A stretch of 64,000 nt of DNA from Incurvaria masculella (taxonomy: Eukaryota; Arthropoda; Insecta; Lepidoptera; Incurvariidae). This document shows, one piece after another, positions 44,376 to 55,172 of the stretch. A program made the translations under genes and the position numbers. The stretch covers positions 8,083,001 to 8,147,000 of the forward strand of contig OX335652.1 of the NCBI GenBank assembly GCA_946894095.1. The letters are read 5' to 3'. The stretch's first letter is position 1. Every line of letters starts with the position of its first letter. The notes under the pieces are model-generated. The model searched no databases. It saw only the letters and a program-made list of their open reading frames with translations, and was not told the origin of the DNA.

Positions 44376-45898
44376 TATTAAAACTGCGAAAGTAACTCTG
44401 TCTGTCTGTTACTATTTGACGCCGAAACCGCTCAACCAACTTTGATGGCATTTGGTATAGAGAGATTCTCGACCTTGAGGAAGGACATAGGTTACCTTTT
44501 GTGGTGAAAATGATACTCAAAGGGGATGAAAAGGCGGATGAAAGTTTGTATGGGGAGCTGATGCAACATAAATTCTTAGGTTCAGCCCGACATCAGTCCG
44601 AAACGACATTGACCCAAGCAGAGTCGGATACCTCAGCAAGTAATCCATACTAATAACATAAATGCGAAAGTTACTCTGTCTGTCTGTTAAGTTTGACGCC
44701 TAAACCACTGAACCATTTTTGATGAAATTTGGTATATAGAGATTCTATACCTTGGGAATGGATGAAAATTAAACTCAAAGGGGATGAAAAGGGAAATGAA
44801 AGTTTGTATGGGGAGCTGATACAAGATAAATTCTTAGGTTCAGCCCGACATCAGTCCGAAACAACATTGACCCAAGCAGAGTCGGATACCTCAGCTAGTA
44901 ATCCATACTAATAATATAAATGCGAAAGTTACTCGGTCTGTCTGTTAAGTTTGACGCCTAAACCACTGAACCATTTTTGATGAAATTTGGTATACAGATA
45001 TTCTATACCTTGGGAATGGATGAAAATTAAACTCAAAGGGGATGAAAAGGGAAATGAAAGTTTGTATGGGGAGCTGATACAAGATAAATTCTTAGGTTCA
45101 GCCCGACATCAGTCCGAAACAACATTGACCCAAGCAGAGTCGGATACCTCAGCTAGTAATCCATACTAATAATATATATGCGAAAGTTATTCTGTCTGTC
45201 TACTAAGTTTGACGCCTAAACCACTGAACCATTTTTGATGAAATTTGGTATATAGAGATTCTATACCTTGGGAATGGATGAAAATTAAACTCAAAGGGGA
45301 TGAAAAGGGAAATGAAAGTTTGTATGGGGAGCTGATACAAGATAAATTCTTAGGTTCAGCCCGACATCAGTCCGAAACAACATTGACCCAAGCAGAGTCG
45401 GATACCTCAGCTAGTAATCCATACTAATAATATAAATGCGAAAGTTACTCTGTCTGTCTGTTAAGTTTGACGCCTAAACCACTGAACCATTTTTGATGAA
45501 ATTTGGTATACAGATATTCTATACCTTGGGAATGGATGAAAATTAAACTCAAAGGGGATGAAAAGGGAAATGAAAGTTTGTATGGGGAGCTGATACAAGA
45601 TAAATTCTTAGGTTCAGCCCGACCTCAGTCCGAAACAACATTGACCCAAGCAGAGTCGGATACCTCAGCTAGTAATCCATACTAATAATATATATGCGAA
45701 ATTTATTCTGTCTGTCTACTAAGTTTGACGCCTAAACCGCTGAACCATTTTTGATGAAATTTGGGAATGGATGAAAATTAAACTCAAAGGGGATGAAAGT
45801 TTCTATGGGGAACTAATTTAAAATTTTAGGTTCAGCCAGACATCAGCCCGAAACGACATTTACCCCGGCGGAGCTGGGTACCTCAGCTAGTAATATAT
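44376..45898 (+). repeat. Tandem array of 258-bp RTE-tail-like units
   Basis: Four nearly identical units with an exact 258-bp period are flanked by one diverged unit on the left (44376-44650) and one truncated unit on the right (45680-45898). Each unit starts near AATCCATACTAATAA, contains GCGAAAGTTACTC(T/G)GTCTG, AAACCACTGAACCATTTTTG and CTTAGGTTCAGCCCGAC, and ends GATACCTCAGCTAGTAATCC. Variants alternate: units 1 and 3 read TATAGAGATTC, units 2 and 4 read TACAGATATTC, so a 516-bp dimer was probably amplified. Each unit keeps a 60-codon open frame, which follows from the units being copies. Confidence 0.92.
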
Positions 45899-46538
45899 GA
45901 TCGCTAAATAGATTTCATTTTAATCAATTCTTAGAGAATTTTAATCTATCCTCTTCGTTTACCCTGGTACGGCTGATGTTGAAACTATCTCAAACACAGC
46001 GGTTTCTTTGTTATGAAATATTTTTTTCACGAAAATAACAAAAGGTTGGGATATTTAGTAATCCCTAGAGAACTGCTACTTTTGCGATAACGGACAAACA
46101 TCTTGCGGGCGCGGAAAATCAGTTCTTGTTTGGTTCATTTATTTTCACATTTTTCATAAGACTGCCTATATTTTACGGGCTATAACCCTACAGACAGAGG
46201 TATCCTGTCAGTGCGGGCGTCCCTTCAAACCACGAATTCGAGAAATGAAAATTAACAAATCGTGTTTCACAATTCTTGCGAGAACAACAATAAACCTACA
46301 CATATTATTCTTTGGAAAATGTAGTATTTTTTTTATTTTTGCAAAACTTCAAGAAAGCAAGTTGTGAATTTGAATGTCTAGAATATGTAGTTTGATGTAA
46401 CGCTCGCATTACCAGGAGTTTACTAGTAGATACAAGAAAGTAATTAATTATTACTTAGAATAGAATATAAATATATGTGTGTGCTCTATTGTAAATATAT
46501 CCTGATTATAGATCTAATAATACGTAATATATATCCCT
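45899..46538. other. Unassigned A+T-rich stretch
   Basis: Nothing recognised. Confidence 0.35.
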
Positions 46539-46840
46539 TTTTAGAGTTCCGTACTCAAAGGGTATCAACAGAACCCTATAACTAAGTTTCCGTCCGTCCG
46601 TCCGTCTGTCACAGGGCTGTATCTCATGAACCGAAATTGGTAGGCAGCTGAAATGTTCACAGAGTGTGTATTTATTTTGCCGTGTTGCCCTATTTGCCGA
46701 CAAAAAATAGGTAAAATTAAAAAAATATAAACTTAAAAGGTGGCATCCATATAATAATTGTGATTTTGTGGTGTTAAATCATGTACGATAGTACGGAACC
46801 CTTCGTGTGCGAGTCCAACTCGTACTTGGCCGGTTATTTT
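46539..46840 (-). repeat. CCGT element, older copy
   Basis: Starts TTTTAGAGTTCCGTACTCAA and ends CCAACTCGTACTTGGCCGG. Mutations interrupt both terminal palindromes, and the tetranucleotide tract is short (CCGTCCGTCCGTCTGTC), consistent with age. Confidence 0.85.
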
Positions 46841-47483
46841 TAGTCTCACAGTAAATCTTAGATTAGGATACCATAAGGACCCGATAACAATCCACAAATG
46901 TAAAAGTTAAGATATAGATCGTGCAAATTAGTGATCAGCATACTTAAGTATAGTATACCGTGATATTAATATTAGAAATTACATTATCATTTCGATTCCA
47001 TCTAATTAATCAAATCTTTCGTCGACACATTCATCAACATGTATCTGACAGGGTGAACAAAGAGAATAAATAAAATCTTCAGTTTGACACTATAAATAAT
47101 TAATAACACATTTATGCCTGCCGCGAATTTATTTTATTCATTGAAAATAAACGTATGTTACGAGTGCCATTTCTGGCTCCCGTGAAAAGTAGTGTTTCCT
47201 GACAATATTTTCCTTAACTGCAAGACTGATGATTACCTTAAAAAATCTTGGCCCATGGTGGAAAGGTTACATCAATAGGCCAATAAACATATTGAGTGTA
47301 CATTAAATAAAAAAAACGTAACTTACATTCAAATAATCCTAATTACCTAAACAAGATAACAGTGTTTTATATACTTAAATGTTAAGTTAACAGGTGTTAG
47401 TTATAACTTAGTATACTCTGTCACTCTTGATTTCGAACGCACCGAAAGCGGAGGACATTTGGTCAACGCCCTGGCCCCCTACT
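46841..47483. other. Unassigned A+T-rich stretch
   Basis: Nothing recognised. Confidence 0.35.
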
Positions 47484-48190
47484 ACGAACGCTATCGAGAA
47501 AGCGCTATCGAGACGGCGATATCGCCTGGCAAAAATATTGTGAGCGTTTGATAAATGGTATCGACAGCGCTTTCGACACCAACTATCAAATGCATACAAC
47601 ATTTTTGGAAGGAAATATCGACTTCTCGATAGCGCTTATTCGATACCATTCGTAGGTCTCCTGGGGACCGACAACGACAGCGCTTTCGACACCAACTGTC
47701 AAATGCATACAATTTTTTTTACAGGCGATATCGACTTCTCGATAGCGCTTATTCGATACCATTCGTAGGTATCCTGGGGGCCGACAGCAACAGCGCTTTC
47801 GACACCAACTGTCAAATTCATACAACATTTTTGACAGGCGATATCGACTTCTCGATAGCGCTTATTCGAAACCATTCGTAGGTCTCCTGGGGGCCGACAG
47901 CGTCAGCGCTTTGGACACCAACTGTCAAATACATACAACATTTTTGACAGGCGATATCGACTTCTCGATAGCGCTTATTTGATACCATTCGTAGGTCTCC
48001 TGGGCCCCTACTACGAACCCTATCGAGTAGGCGCTATCAAGGAAGCGATATCGCCTGTCAAAAATATTGTATGCGTTTGACAGATGGTTTCGACAGCATT
48101 TTCGATACCATCTGTCAAACTCATACAATATTTTTGACAGGCGATATCGCCTCCTCGATAGCGCTCACTCGACGGCGTTCGTAGTAGCTG
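47484..48190. repeat. 113-bp tandem array joined to a foldback (CTACTACGAAC family)
   Basis: CAGCGC(T/C)TT landmarks fall at 47565, 47678, 47791 and 47904, an exact 113-bp period. Each unit carries CTGTCAAAT.CATACAA, CGATATCGACTTCTCGATAG and CATTCGTAGGT. The array ends in a complete palindrome of about 184 bp (48005-48188), with ends CTACTACGAACCCTATCGAG and CGTTCGTAGTAG, inner GGCGATATCGCC-type centres and CTGTCAAA arms. A CTACTACGAACGC boundary at 47491 opens the array. The minus-strand frames here only reflect the repetition. Confidence 0.9.
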
Positions 48191-48559
48191 TCATCGGTCA
48201 TCGCCGTTGCAAGGAGCGACCTCGCGAGGCGCAGGCGTTAGGTTGTCACGTGCGTCCTTGTGAGGCTTCCGGGGTCGCTATCTCCTCGACCATCACGAAT
48301 ACTACCGACGGAGTACGCGACATAGGTGGGAGCAACTGTGTTTGAAATACGAAATTATTTCCCGTGGTGATAAAGTTAAGAACATTAAAATACATAAGGT
48401 CGAACATTGAACCTCCTCCTTTTGTGAAGTCGGATAAAACATATTAGTTTTTCTGGTTTTTATAAGGATATGCGGAAAAATATCTATTAAAACATTTACA
48501 TATCCATAGATTAAAGAGTAAAGGGTTGTATTTCTAACGTCATACTTGTCTTGAATTGG
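48191..48559. other. Flank of the array
   Basis: A G+C-rich segment (48190-48330) is followed by AACCTCCTCCTTTTGTGAAG at 48411-48430, the same motif that follows the single-copy relative at 6861-6955. It therefore appears to belong to the mobile module. Confidence 0.45.
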
Positions 48560-48985
48560 TATAATAAAAGTCCACAGGTGGCATTGCTATTCACGTTTTA
48601 GAAACATTAAATACAAACCAAATAATATCAGTATTATTGTTTAATAACTTACTTAACTTAATTTGTAGTTAAAATGTAACGTTTTCATCACGCCTAACAG
48701 GCAACATTTGGAATCAATCTGGCAGTGACAAGACATGGCGCTCCCGTCACTTCTAGCGAAAACATGTAGTTTTCGGTGAGTTTTGTACGTTGTGTTAGTT
48801 TAGATAGCTTTCTATTTGATCGATGACATTACCATTGAATTGAATAAATTTTTTGTTAAATATCACAACCTTCATGGCGCGTGTTAGAAATGTCATAGAA
48901 CCAGCGAAAATAAGCAGTGTTTGGCGAGTTTTGTACGTTCCATGACGTTAGCTATCTATATCTTCCTCTTTAATCTTTACAAAAC
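48560..48985 (+). repeat. Dispersed repeat R, two partial tandem copies
   Basis: AGTTTTCGGTGAGTTTTGTA (48771) and AGTGTTTGGCGAGTTTTGTA (48915) begin two related blocks. The second continues into GACGTTAGCTATCTATATCT, as in the inverse of 41100-41160. Confidence 0.55.
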
Positions 48986-50800
48986 ATTAAATCGTTTTAT
49001 GATTTTTTCATATTTTTCAAAGTTCTGTTATGTGTGGGTGAATGTATTCTTTAAACTTGCATTTTATATCTGGTCTCCTTGCATGGCGTTTGCCTCCGCA
49101 GGCAAACACTCGGCGACGCAGTCTCTAGTCCATTCCTTTTTAACGTTCTTGGACAAAGTGTAGAGTAGAGTGGAACCTTAAGTAGCAATGGAGTAAACAT
49201 TTCCTCTGAGTATTTTCCTGTCTGTGCAATAGACATAGAAACGTTTTAACTGCTTTTACTTACATACATATGTATCATCAGCGGCTTTCTTCCGGTGGGC
49301 AGAAATATTTTTTTATCCCCACAGTAATTTTCAACGCAATAATGTAAATGGTATATTCACCCTTAATTTAGTACCCATTGCAACATATGTAATACCAAAG
49401 ATAGAAATAATCTTCCCTGCATGTGATGCAAGCAGTCCCAAAGGTTATATCGATATATGTAGTGTGTTGTCTCCGAACTATGCACGCAAATTGCGCTCTT
49501 CCCTGTTCATTAAATTTTTCCGCCATCGATGCAGACAGCGGCGGGGGAAGCAGAAGTGGGCAGTAGGCGGGTCGCGGGGGGAGGGAAGCGGGAACTTCAT
49601 TACTTCCCGTCAGTCCGCCCGCTCCTGCAGTGTGCAGGGCGATATACATGTTTCCATTAGCACGCCGAAAATGTGGAACGAATTTATTGGCGAAGTTTCA
49701 CGAGATTGCAGAACGTTGTCCTCCAATCTGACTATTTCTATGAACTCATCATTACGCGCTTTTGGAATCACAATGATTTTTTTGTTAAACACAAACCCAT
49801 TCTAATCAACTATTGAATATACTATGGATTCTACTCGCAGCCTTTGTATTTTTCCTCAAAGAAAAACCTGGGGTCAGCAGCGCATAGTCGATATGGTTTT
49901 CGGAGCCCTCGTCAAAGTTCGAAAGCCCATGGGCGCCGTCGGGAGTCTAAACTTTTTTAGAGGAAACCAATTAAACTATTCGTCGAAAAAGGAGTTACCC
50001 GATTTTGATACAGTTTCTATGTGGTGATTGTCTAGATAGCTTAGCTGTTAGAGCAGTGAAAAAGTATTCCAAATGTCACATGATCGAATGTGGACGAATG
50101 TCCTGACCAAATATTTTTTTATTATTCTCAAAAAAACATTTACCATCCTTTGTGTAACCACAAAACATTGAAAAGAAAGTAATGTCATAAGCATTATACA
50201 CATAAAAAAACATTTAATTTCATTTGCTATAATTCTAACATTGAGATAAACCGTTGTCCACAGCTACAAATTGATGATTGTACTTGATACTGACATGGCA
50301 CATCAGTGTGTATGTCAGTATGTACTGACGCACGTCCTCAATTCATTGTCTTTGCATTTGGTGACACAAGGGTGCCTCCGTCACCGCCGATGCAGGCTGA
50401 GGATTCATTATACATTCCACGCTGATTAGCTGCGTGAGGCCACAGGATAAACAATTAAAATATCGGATTCGAGGTGGAGGCCACACGGCAGCCTCACACC
50501 CGTTGCTCAAGAGTGTAAATATTTGTAATTATTACTGTTGTATTAAGCAACGTATTATGAGTACTTTGAGTACTTTCAAAACGAGACGTGACACCCGACA
50601 ACGACCGCAACAACATTATTTGGAGCATGTTGAACCGACAATGCGACTACGGCAATGACCAAACTGGAACCGTCACTCAAGACTTTACACAATCGAGCGC
50701 ATCTCAGGAAAAGCCGTTTCCTCAACTCCATGAATATTCACGCGCGGATTAGGTAATCTGTCGATTTCGCCGCCGCCAGTCGGGAGTAAGCCCGCCGCGT
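48986..50800. other. Unassigned stretch upstream of the 51052 gene
   Basis: Includes an 8-bp hairpin GTTTGCCT/AGGCAAAC near 49087-49106, a G-rich block (49540-49620) and a tRNA-like phrase TAGCTTAGCTGTTAGAGCA at 50037-50055 whose B-box side (GATCGAATG) is poor, so it is not called as a tRNA gene. No coding region is supported. Confidence 0.35.
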
Positions 50801-50983
50801 CCACAATCGACCCTCCAGATAGTCGGTGATTACATCACCACGATCATCGGCGTCGCGGTCTCATCCTCGCGGCACGGGGCCAATGTCGCGGCCTCGCGCC
50901 GCGGACGAGGCGAGTATCGATGATCGCGACGCGCCAGATTTCCTCCGAACGTCCCCATTCGGACGGAATTCGGGAAACTGCCG

Positions 50984-50990
50984 TATAAAA
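50984..50990 (+). promoter_or_regulatory. TATA box of the 51052 gene
   Basis: TATAAAA stands about 30 bp before ATCATTCGT (51014-51022), a reasonable arthropod initiator, giving a 5' leader near 35 nt. The region upstream (50760-50980) is unusually CpG-rich for this window. The paralogue at 62990-63751 has the same TATA-initiator-ATG layout. Confidence 0.75.
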
Positions 50991-51051
50991 GCGCTCCGCG
51001 CCGACCCGGAGGCATCATTCGTGTTTCGGACGTTTCATCTAATACATCACC

Positions 51052-51774
51052 ATGAAGATCTTCCTGTGTTGCGCTCTACTCGCGGCGACCGCGAGCGGGG
51101 AGCCGCCGCGGTACAGGAGCGCGCGCTTCGAGCTGCAGAGGCAGGAGGCGGGCCCCGAGAAGGAGCCGACGACGCCGCCGGCCGAGGCGCCCTACCCGGC
51201 CGCCGGCTGGAGGCCCTCGAAGGAGTTCCGGCTGCCGTCGCGCGCGCCGCCGGCGACGTCGTACGGGACGCCTCTCGACACGTACGCCGCCCCGCAAACT
51301 GAGTACGGAGTCCTGACGGAGGCCCCCGCCGCCGAGAGCACCACCGTCGCCGAGGAGACGAGCACCGCCAGCGACGTGGAGAGCCTCAAGGTCAAAGGGC
51401 TGAAGCAGGAACAGAGCGCGCGGCAGACGGCCGACGTGCAGAGCAACGAGGGCGCGTACTACGTCCTGCTGCCGAACTCGCGCCTCCAGCGCGTCGACTT
51501 CAAGACGGAGAACGATCTCGCCAACATGGCGTACACGGCCCGCCTCCAGTACCGCGACGAGAACCAGGCGCCCATCTACGTGTACACCGGCGGCGTGGCG
51601 CCGGCCGCCGCGTACGTTGCGCCTCAGACCTCCGCGTACACCGTCCCGCAGAGCGCGGCGTACGGTGTCCCGCAGAGCGCGGCGTACAGTGTCCCGCAGA
51701 CCGCGGCTTACGCTGTGCAGCAGACCGCGGCGTACGCGTTCCCGCAAACCGCTGCGTATGTGCGATACGTATGA
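51052..51774 (+). CDS. Secreted cuticle-like structural protein, 240 aa
   Basis: Residues 1-16 are a signal peptide (MKIFLCCALLAATASG), cut before EPPRYR. A conserved N-terminal block (EPPRYRSARFELQRQE, 17-32) and PYPAAGWRPSKEFRLPSR (47-64) match the paralogue at 62990-63751. Ser/Thr/Glu-rich linker 80-128. Residues 131-167 (core EGAYYVLLPNSRLQRVDF, then ENDLANMAYTARLQY) resemble the second half of the R&R chitin-binding motif (G.Y.L..PDG....V.Y.AD...GF.A.V). From about 187 to the end the protein is six octapeptides of the type AYGVPQSA. It is a single exon with ATG in CACCATGAAG context, a TATA box 68 bp upstream and strong G+C bias. A possible ATTAAA polyadenylation signal lies at 51803-51808. 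Likely an extracellular cuticle component; chitin binding is inferred and the motif is incomplete. Confidence 0.9.
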   Translation: MKIFLCCALLAATASGEPPRYRSARFELQRQEAGPEKEPTTPPAEAPYPAAGWRPSKEFRLPSRAPPATSYGTPLDTYAAPQTEYGVLTEAPAAESTTVAEETSTASDVESLKVKGLKQEQSARQTADVQSNEGAYYVLLPNSRLQRVDFKTENDLANMAYTARLQYRDENQAPIYVYTGGVAPAAAYVAPQTSAYTVPQSAAYGVPQSAAYSVPQTAAYAVQQTAAYAFPQTAAYVRYV

Positions 51775-52247
51775 ACACGATAGTTTAACGAGGATATTGA
51801 CGATTAAAAAATGCGTGTCCGCTGCTCGAATTCAACACGAGTGCTTACCAATTATTATGACAGTGTGTACACATGGGTCAGAATGTAAGTGCTCATTGTA
51901 ACGAAAACATTTATTTATTTTCGAACCTTTTATTTATTGTCGAATTAAACGAGACATTTTGAAGCATGTAATGCATTTATTTCGGAAATTCTAAATTTAA
52001 TTTTATCTAAGAAACATGCGATGGCAGTTATGTTCGTCGAAAATTATCTCCGTCCGTCCTAACATTTGCTTCAAAATATCATCCAGAGGTGTGGGCGTCG
52101 AAACCTATTGACCGGGGACAAAAATGTCTGGGAACTGCTTAAGTTAGTCAACTTTTGCAAGGGATATTTGCCATAATTTTTGGTAATCACCCTATAAACC
52201 AAGTGGTAATGATTGTTCTGCAAAATATGGGGGAGGCCCGCGCATTA
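51775..52247. other. 3' flank of the 51052 gene
   Basis: A+T-rich with no recognised repeat. ATTAAA occurs 29 bp after the stop; the first AATAAA is at about 52248 inside the edge of the CCGT element. Confidence 0.4.
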
Positions 52248-52471
52248 AATAAAAAACAGGCCAAGTGCGAGTCGGACTCGCACACGAAGGGTTCCGCACC
52301 ACGTATTTACCTATTTGTTGTTATAGCGGCAAAATAAATACACACTCTGTAAAAATTTCAGCCACCTACCTATATTACGGTTCATGAGATACAGCCCTGT
52401 GACAGACGGACGGACGGACGGATGGACAGCAGTAGGGTTCCGTATTTACCCTTTGGGTACGGAACCCTAAA
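52248..52471 (+). repeat. CCGT element, internally deleted
   Basis: Both ends are present (AAAAAACAGGCCAAGTGCGA and GGTACGGAACCCTAAAAA), but the segment between the palindrome block and CTATTTGTTGTTATAGCGGC is deleted. Confidence 0.85.
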
Positions 52472-52984
52472 AAACCATCTATTTTAAAATAGCACCTAAT
52501 ATGCATAAGTATATCTCCTAAAGTGGCTTACTAAAAAAGTTTACAAGTTTAACAATTTTATTTATTTATTTATTTTATTTCAGTTGAAGTTTGAAATTAT
52601 ACTTCTATTTAAAAAAATACCAATATATGTTCTTAACCATAGCATATAAATAAACCATAACAATATGTGAGTACTACTATAGGGGTTGTAAATTCTGAAT
52701 TCAAAGGAAGACGACACGCTACAGCTCGTCTTTCAAAGCTCCTACTTCAGACGAGATTAGCTCCGAGTAATCAAAATGCCCGACATTTACTGCACACGTA
52801 GTTGTTACGTTCAGGTCCTGTTTGTAGAGTTTTAAGGCTACATTGTTGGAGCTTGATAAAGGCAGCAGCTATTCGCTAGATACCATTTTATTTCACTCCA
52901 GTAAATGCGAACGTTCTTCTTCTTATTCTTGGCCTTCTCTTTGGTCTAATATTGTGTAGTTGTCTTCTTTGCCCTTCCGACGGA
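52472..52984. other. Unassigned, with (TTTA)n
   Basis: (TTTA)n at about 52557-52580 followed by A+T-rich sequence. No gene. Confidence 0.35.
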
Positions 52985-53505
52985 ATTAACTAATTCGCGG
53001 GCACGGTACAAAACCGTGCTATTTCGCTCTGGAACCTTCTCTATTTCAAAGACAAAGAAAGGTTCCGTGATGCGGAGGGTGCAACATGTCCAAAAAGCAG
53101 ACAATGCACGTAGTGATTGATTTGGTAAGATTTTACAAAAAATATTATTACAAAACGACTTAAAAGTAAATCACGACCGCAGTAGTCAAAAATCAAACAA
53201 AAAGCTACTTGACTATAAATCTTCCTGAAACAAGCTAGGTCTGATGGCTAACCTTTTAAGATGTTTTAATTTTATCGTTGAGTAATTCATGTCTAATAAT
53301 ATTGTATATAATGCGAAAACAATTAGAAGTTTCGGACCTTATAACTTAGAAACCAGACACTATTTTACAATGCCAATGTTCATCAGACATCTAGTTCGAT
53401 CAAATAAAGTTGTTTTCATTATAATTTTGGATCTTTGACAAGAAATATCCGCATGATCTTCTTTACACGATTGTATGGGGAATTGAGAGGGAAGGCCCAC
53501 CTTAA
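52985..53505 (-). repeat. TTAA-bounded MITE, family D, one end decayed
   Basis: The right end GAAGGCCCACCTTAA is intact. The left end has diverged to ATTAACTAATTCGCGGGCAC. Internal blocks (CACGGTACAAAACCGTGC; ATCTAGTTCGATCAAATAAA) match 2867-3361 in order. Confidence 0.7.
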
Positions 53506-54950
53506 GATACCTAACGTCTGCTATGAAACAATATGGTTTAATAGCTTCATTTATAATTATGTAACAATATAAGCTACATTTATAAAAAATAATGTATAAG
53601 CTAGTTACAAGATTACTTAAATACGATCCTAAGTAATACCGGGATTTCTTGTACGATAATTTAATAATATTGTAATTTTTATTATAATAATACAATATTT
53701 TGTCGTAGAAATCGTCGGAGGTTTTTTGATTTATCTTTGCTCGGCTAGGGGACCGAACGAAATATAAAGGTTTGAATTTTAGGGAGGTGTGGAGGGAGAG
53801 GGAAGGTGAAAGAGGATAAAAACCAACTCTAGGCGAAGTTTTCGTGTCCCTCTAGTTGCTTGGAGGGCCGAGATATAATAAAAATGTATTTTACGCTACG
53901 TTGATTGGCCAATTTGGGAAATGTTCAGTACCAGGGCAATATATGTGGTTGACTCCCAGGCAATGGTTTGCCCGCAACAACTCGATCTCACCACTCACAA
54001 AAGCTGCGGGGTCACACAGAAAATTACAAGCTACATATTATAGATTTATAACAATTTCTGTCACCATGGTATTTATTCAGAGGTATCAATTTAAAATTCA
54101 ATAAAAATTCAGAAATAAAAAAAAAACACTATCATTTCATAAGCACCGTCAAGGTAAAAAGTGTCGGTGTCGCTGTCTCTTTGACAGCAAAAGTGTCGAG
54201 AATACATTTTTATTTCGTCTAGCCCATGCAGGTGAAAAAGTTACAAATAATTACTATATTACTTAAGTTAAATTACAAAGAAGTTAAATTCTTCACCTCC
54301 ATGGTCTAGCCTCCATCCGCCAAATGCTCTAATATAGTTCCAAAATTTCTTTAGAATTTTTCACCGCATCGTTGAAAAGACCACTTTTTACGCCTTAAGA
54401 TCAGAAGGGCATATCCCACCAAAAAAAATATGACAGACGATAAAAGTTCTTTTTACGAAATTTACAAAATATCAAACAGAGTATTTTCTTGTCGTTACGT
54501 TTAAAGGAGGAACAAATCCAAAGTCCTTTTACTTCACGGTAGATTCCATGCCAGAAAGTGATCCGAAATTATCCTCCATATCCGGTGTAAAGCCATGGAA
54601 ATACGTAACTGTACTCACTTTTGCTGCTGAGCTGTTGGGTATGTATCGTTTTCCACTTGCCAGTCAACTCGTGACACTATTACACGGCTGGTCGAGCACT
54701 CGCTCCAGTGGACACGCGTGCACATAGAAGCCATCCAACCTCACGGTTGGTCTGAAATAACAGTACCTGCGCTGCGTTGAGGCGAGGGTGCGTAGTGTCA
54801 CGATACATTCAATAGTGGCTCTCTGTGCTATAGACCTCGCGAATCTGTCTTTGCATAGTTAATAATGTAATAAGTTTTCATCTCGGGAAAAAATGTTTAA
54901 TCATTTTTTCCAAAATGTTTTGAAAATATATAGTTGTGATTACGGCATTA
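53506..54950. other. Unassigned stretch
   Basis: Contains the block 54160-54230 (GTGTCGCTGTCTCTTTGACA) related to 6780-6850 and 13490-13545. A G+C-richer segment at 54655-54830 has no recognisable frame. Confidence 0.35.
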
Positions 54951-55094
54951 CGGTCCGGGCACATTCCACTCAGCAAGTTTGCACCTAATGAAGAAAAAAC
55001 ATCACCAAATTGTGACGTGTGTGGTGTGCTTGAAGACGCGTACCATATTTTGACGGAGTGTGTGGTCGAGAGGCGACAGCTATCTAATAAATAA
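54951..55094 (+). pseudogene. LINE C-terminal fragment with CCHC-like motif
   Basis: One open frame ending in TAA at 55092-55094 reads RSGHIPLSKFAPNE, then [20 protein letters not shown]. The spacing C-x2-C-x8-H-x4-C is typical of the zinc-binding tail of many insect non-LTR retrotransposons. Upstream reverse transcriptase sequence is missing, so this is a 5'-truncated insertion. The following A-rich and (GGAT)n sequence would be its 3' region. Confidence 0.75.
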
Positions 55095-55117
55095 TAAAAA
55101 GGGGAAAGTTTGTAATA

Positions 55118-55172
55118 ATGGATGGATGGATGGATGGATGGATGGATGGATGGATGGATGGATGGATGGATG
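55118..55172 (+). repeat. (GGAT)n microsatellite
   Basis: About 13 uninterrupted GGAT units, directly after the LINE fragment; uninterrupted purity implies length instability. Confidence 0.97.

Noticed and set aside
44729..45685. Four repeated 60-codon open frames in the 258-bp array
   Set aside because: They are copies of one frame in a non-coding RTE-type tail; the variants do not favour synonymous positions and the flanking copies lack the frame.
47408..48345. Cys/Arg-rich repeated open frames on both strands
   Set aside because: They arise from the 113-bp units and palindrome; the same sequence is open on both strands because of the inverted repeats.
50037..50100. tRNA gene
   Set aside because: A D-arm-like phrase is present, but there is no acceptor stem and the T-arm side is poor; at most a decayed SINE head.
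51076..51747. Long minus-strand frame opposite the 51052 gene
   Set aside because: Antisense shadow of a G+C-rich coding exon; it encodes Arg-rich low-complexity sequence without a signal peptide or domain.
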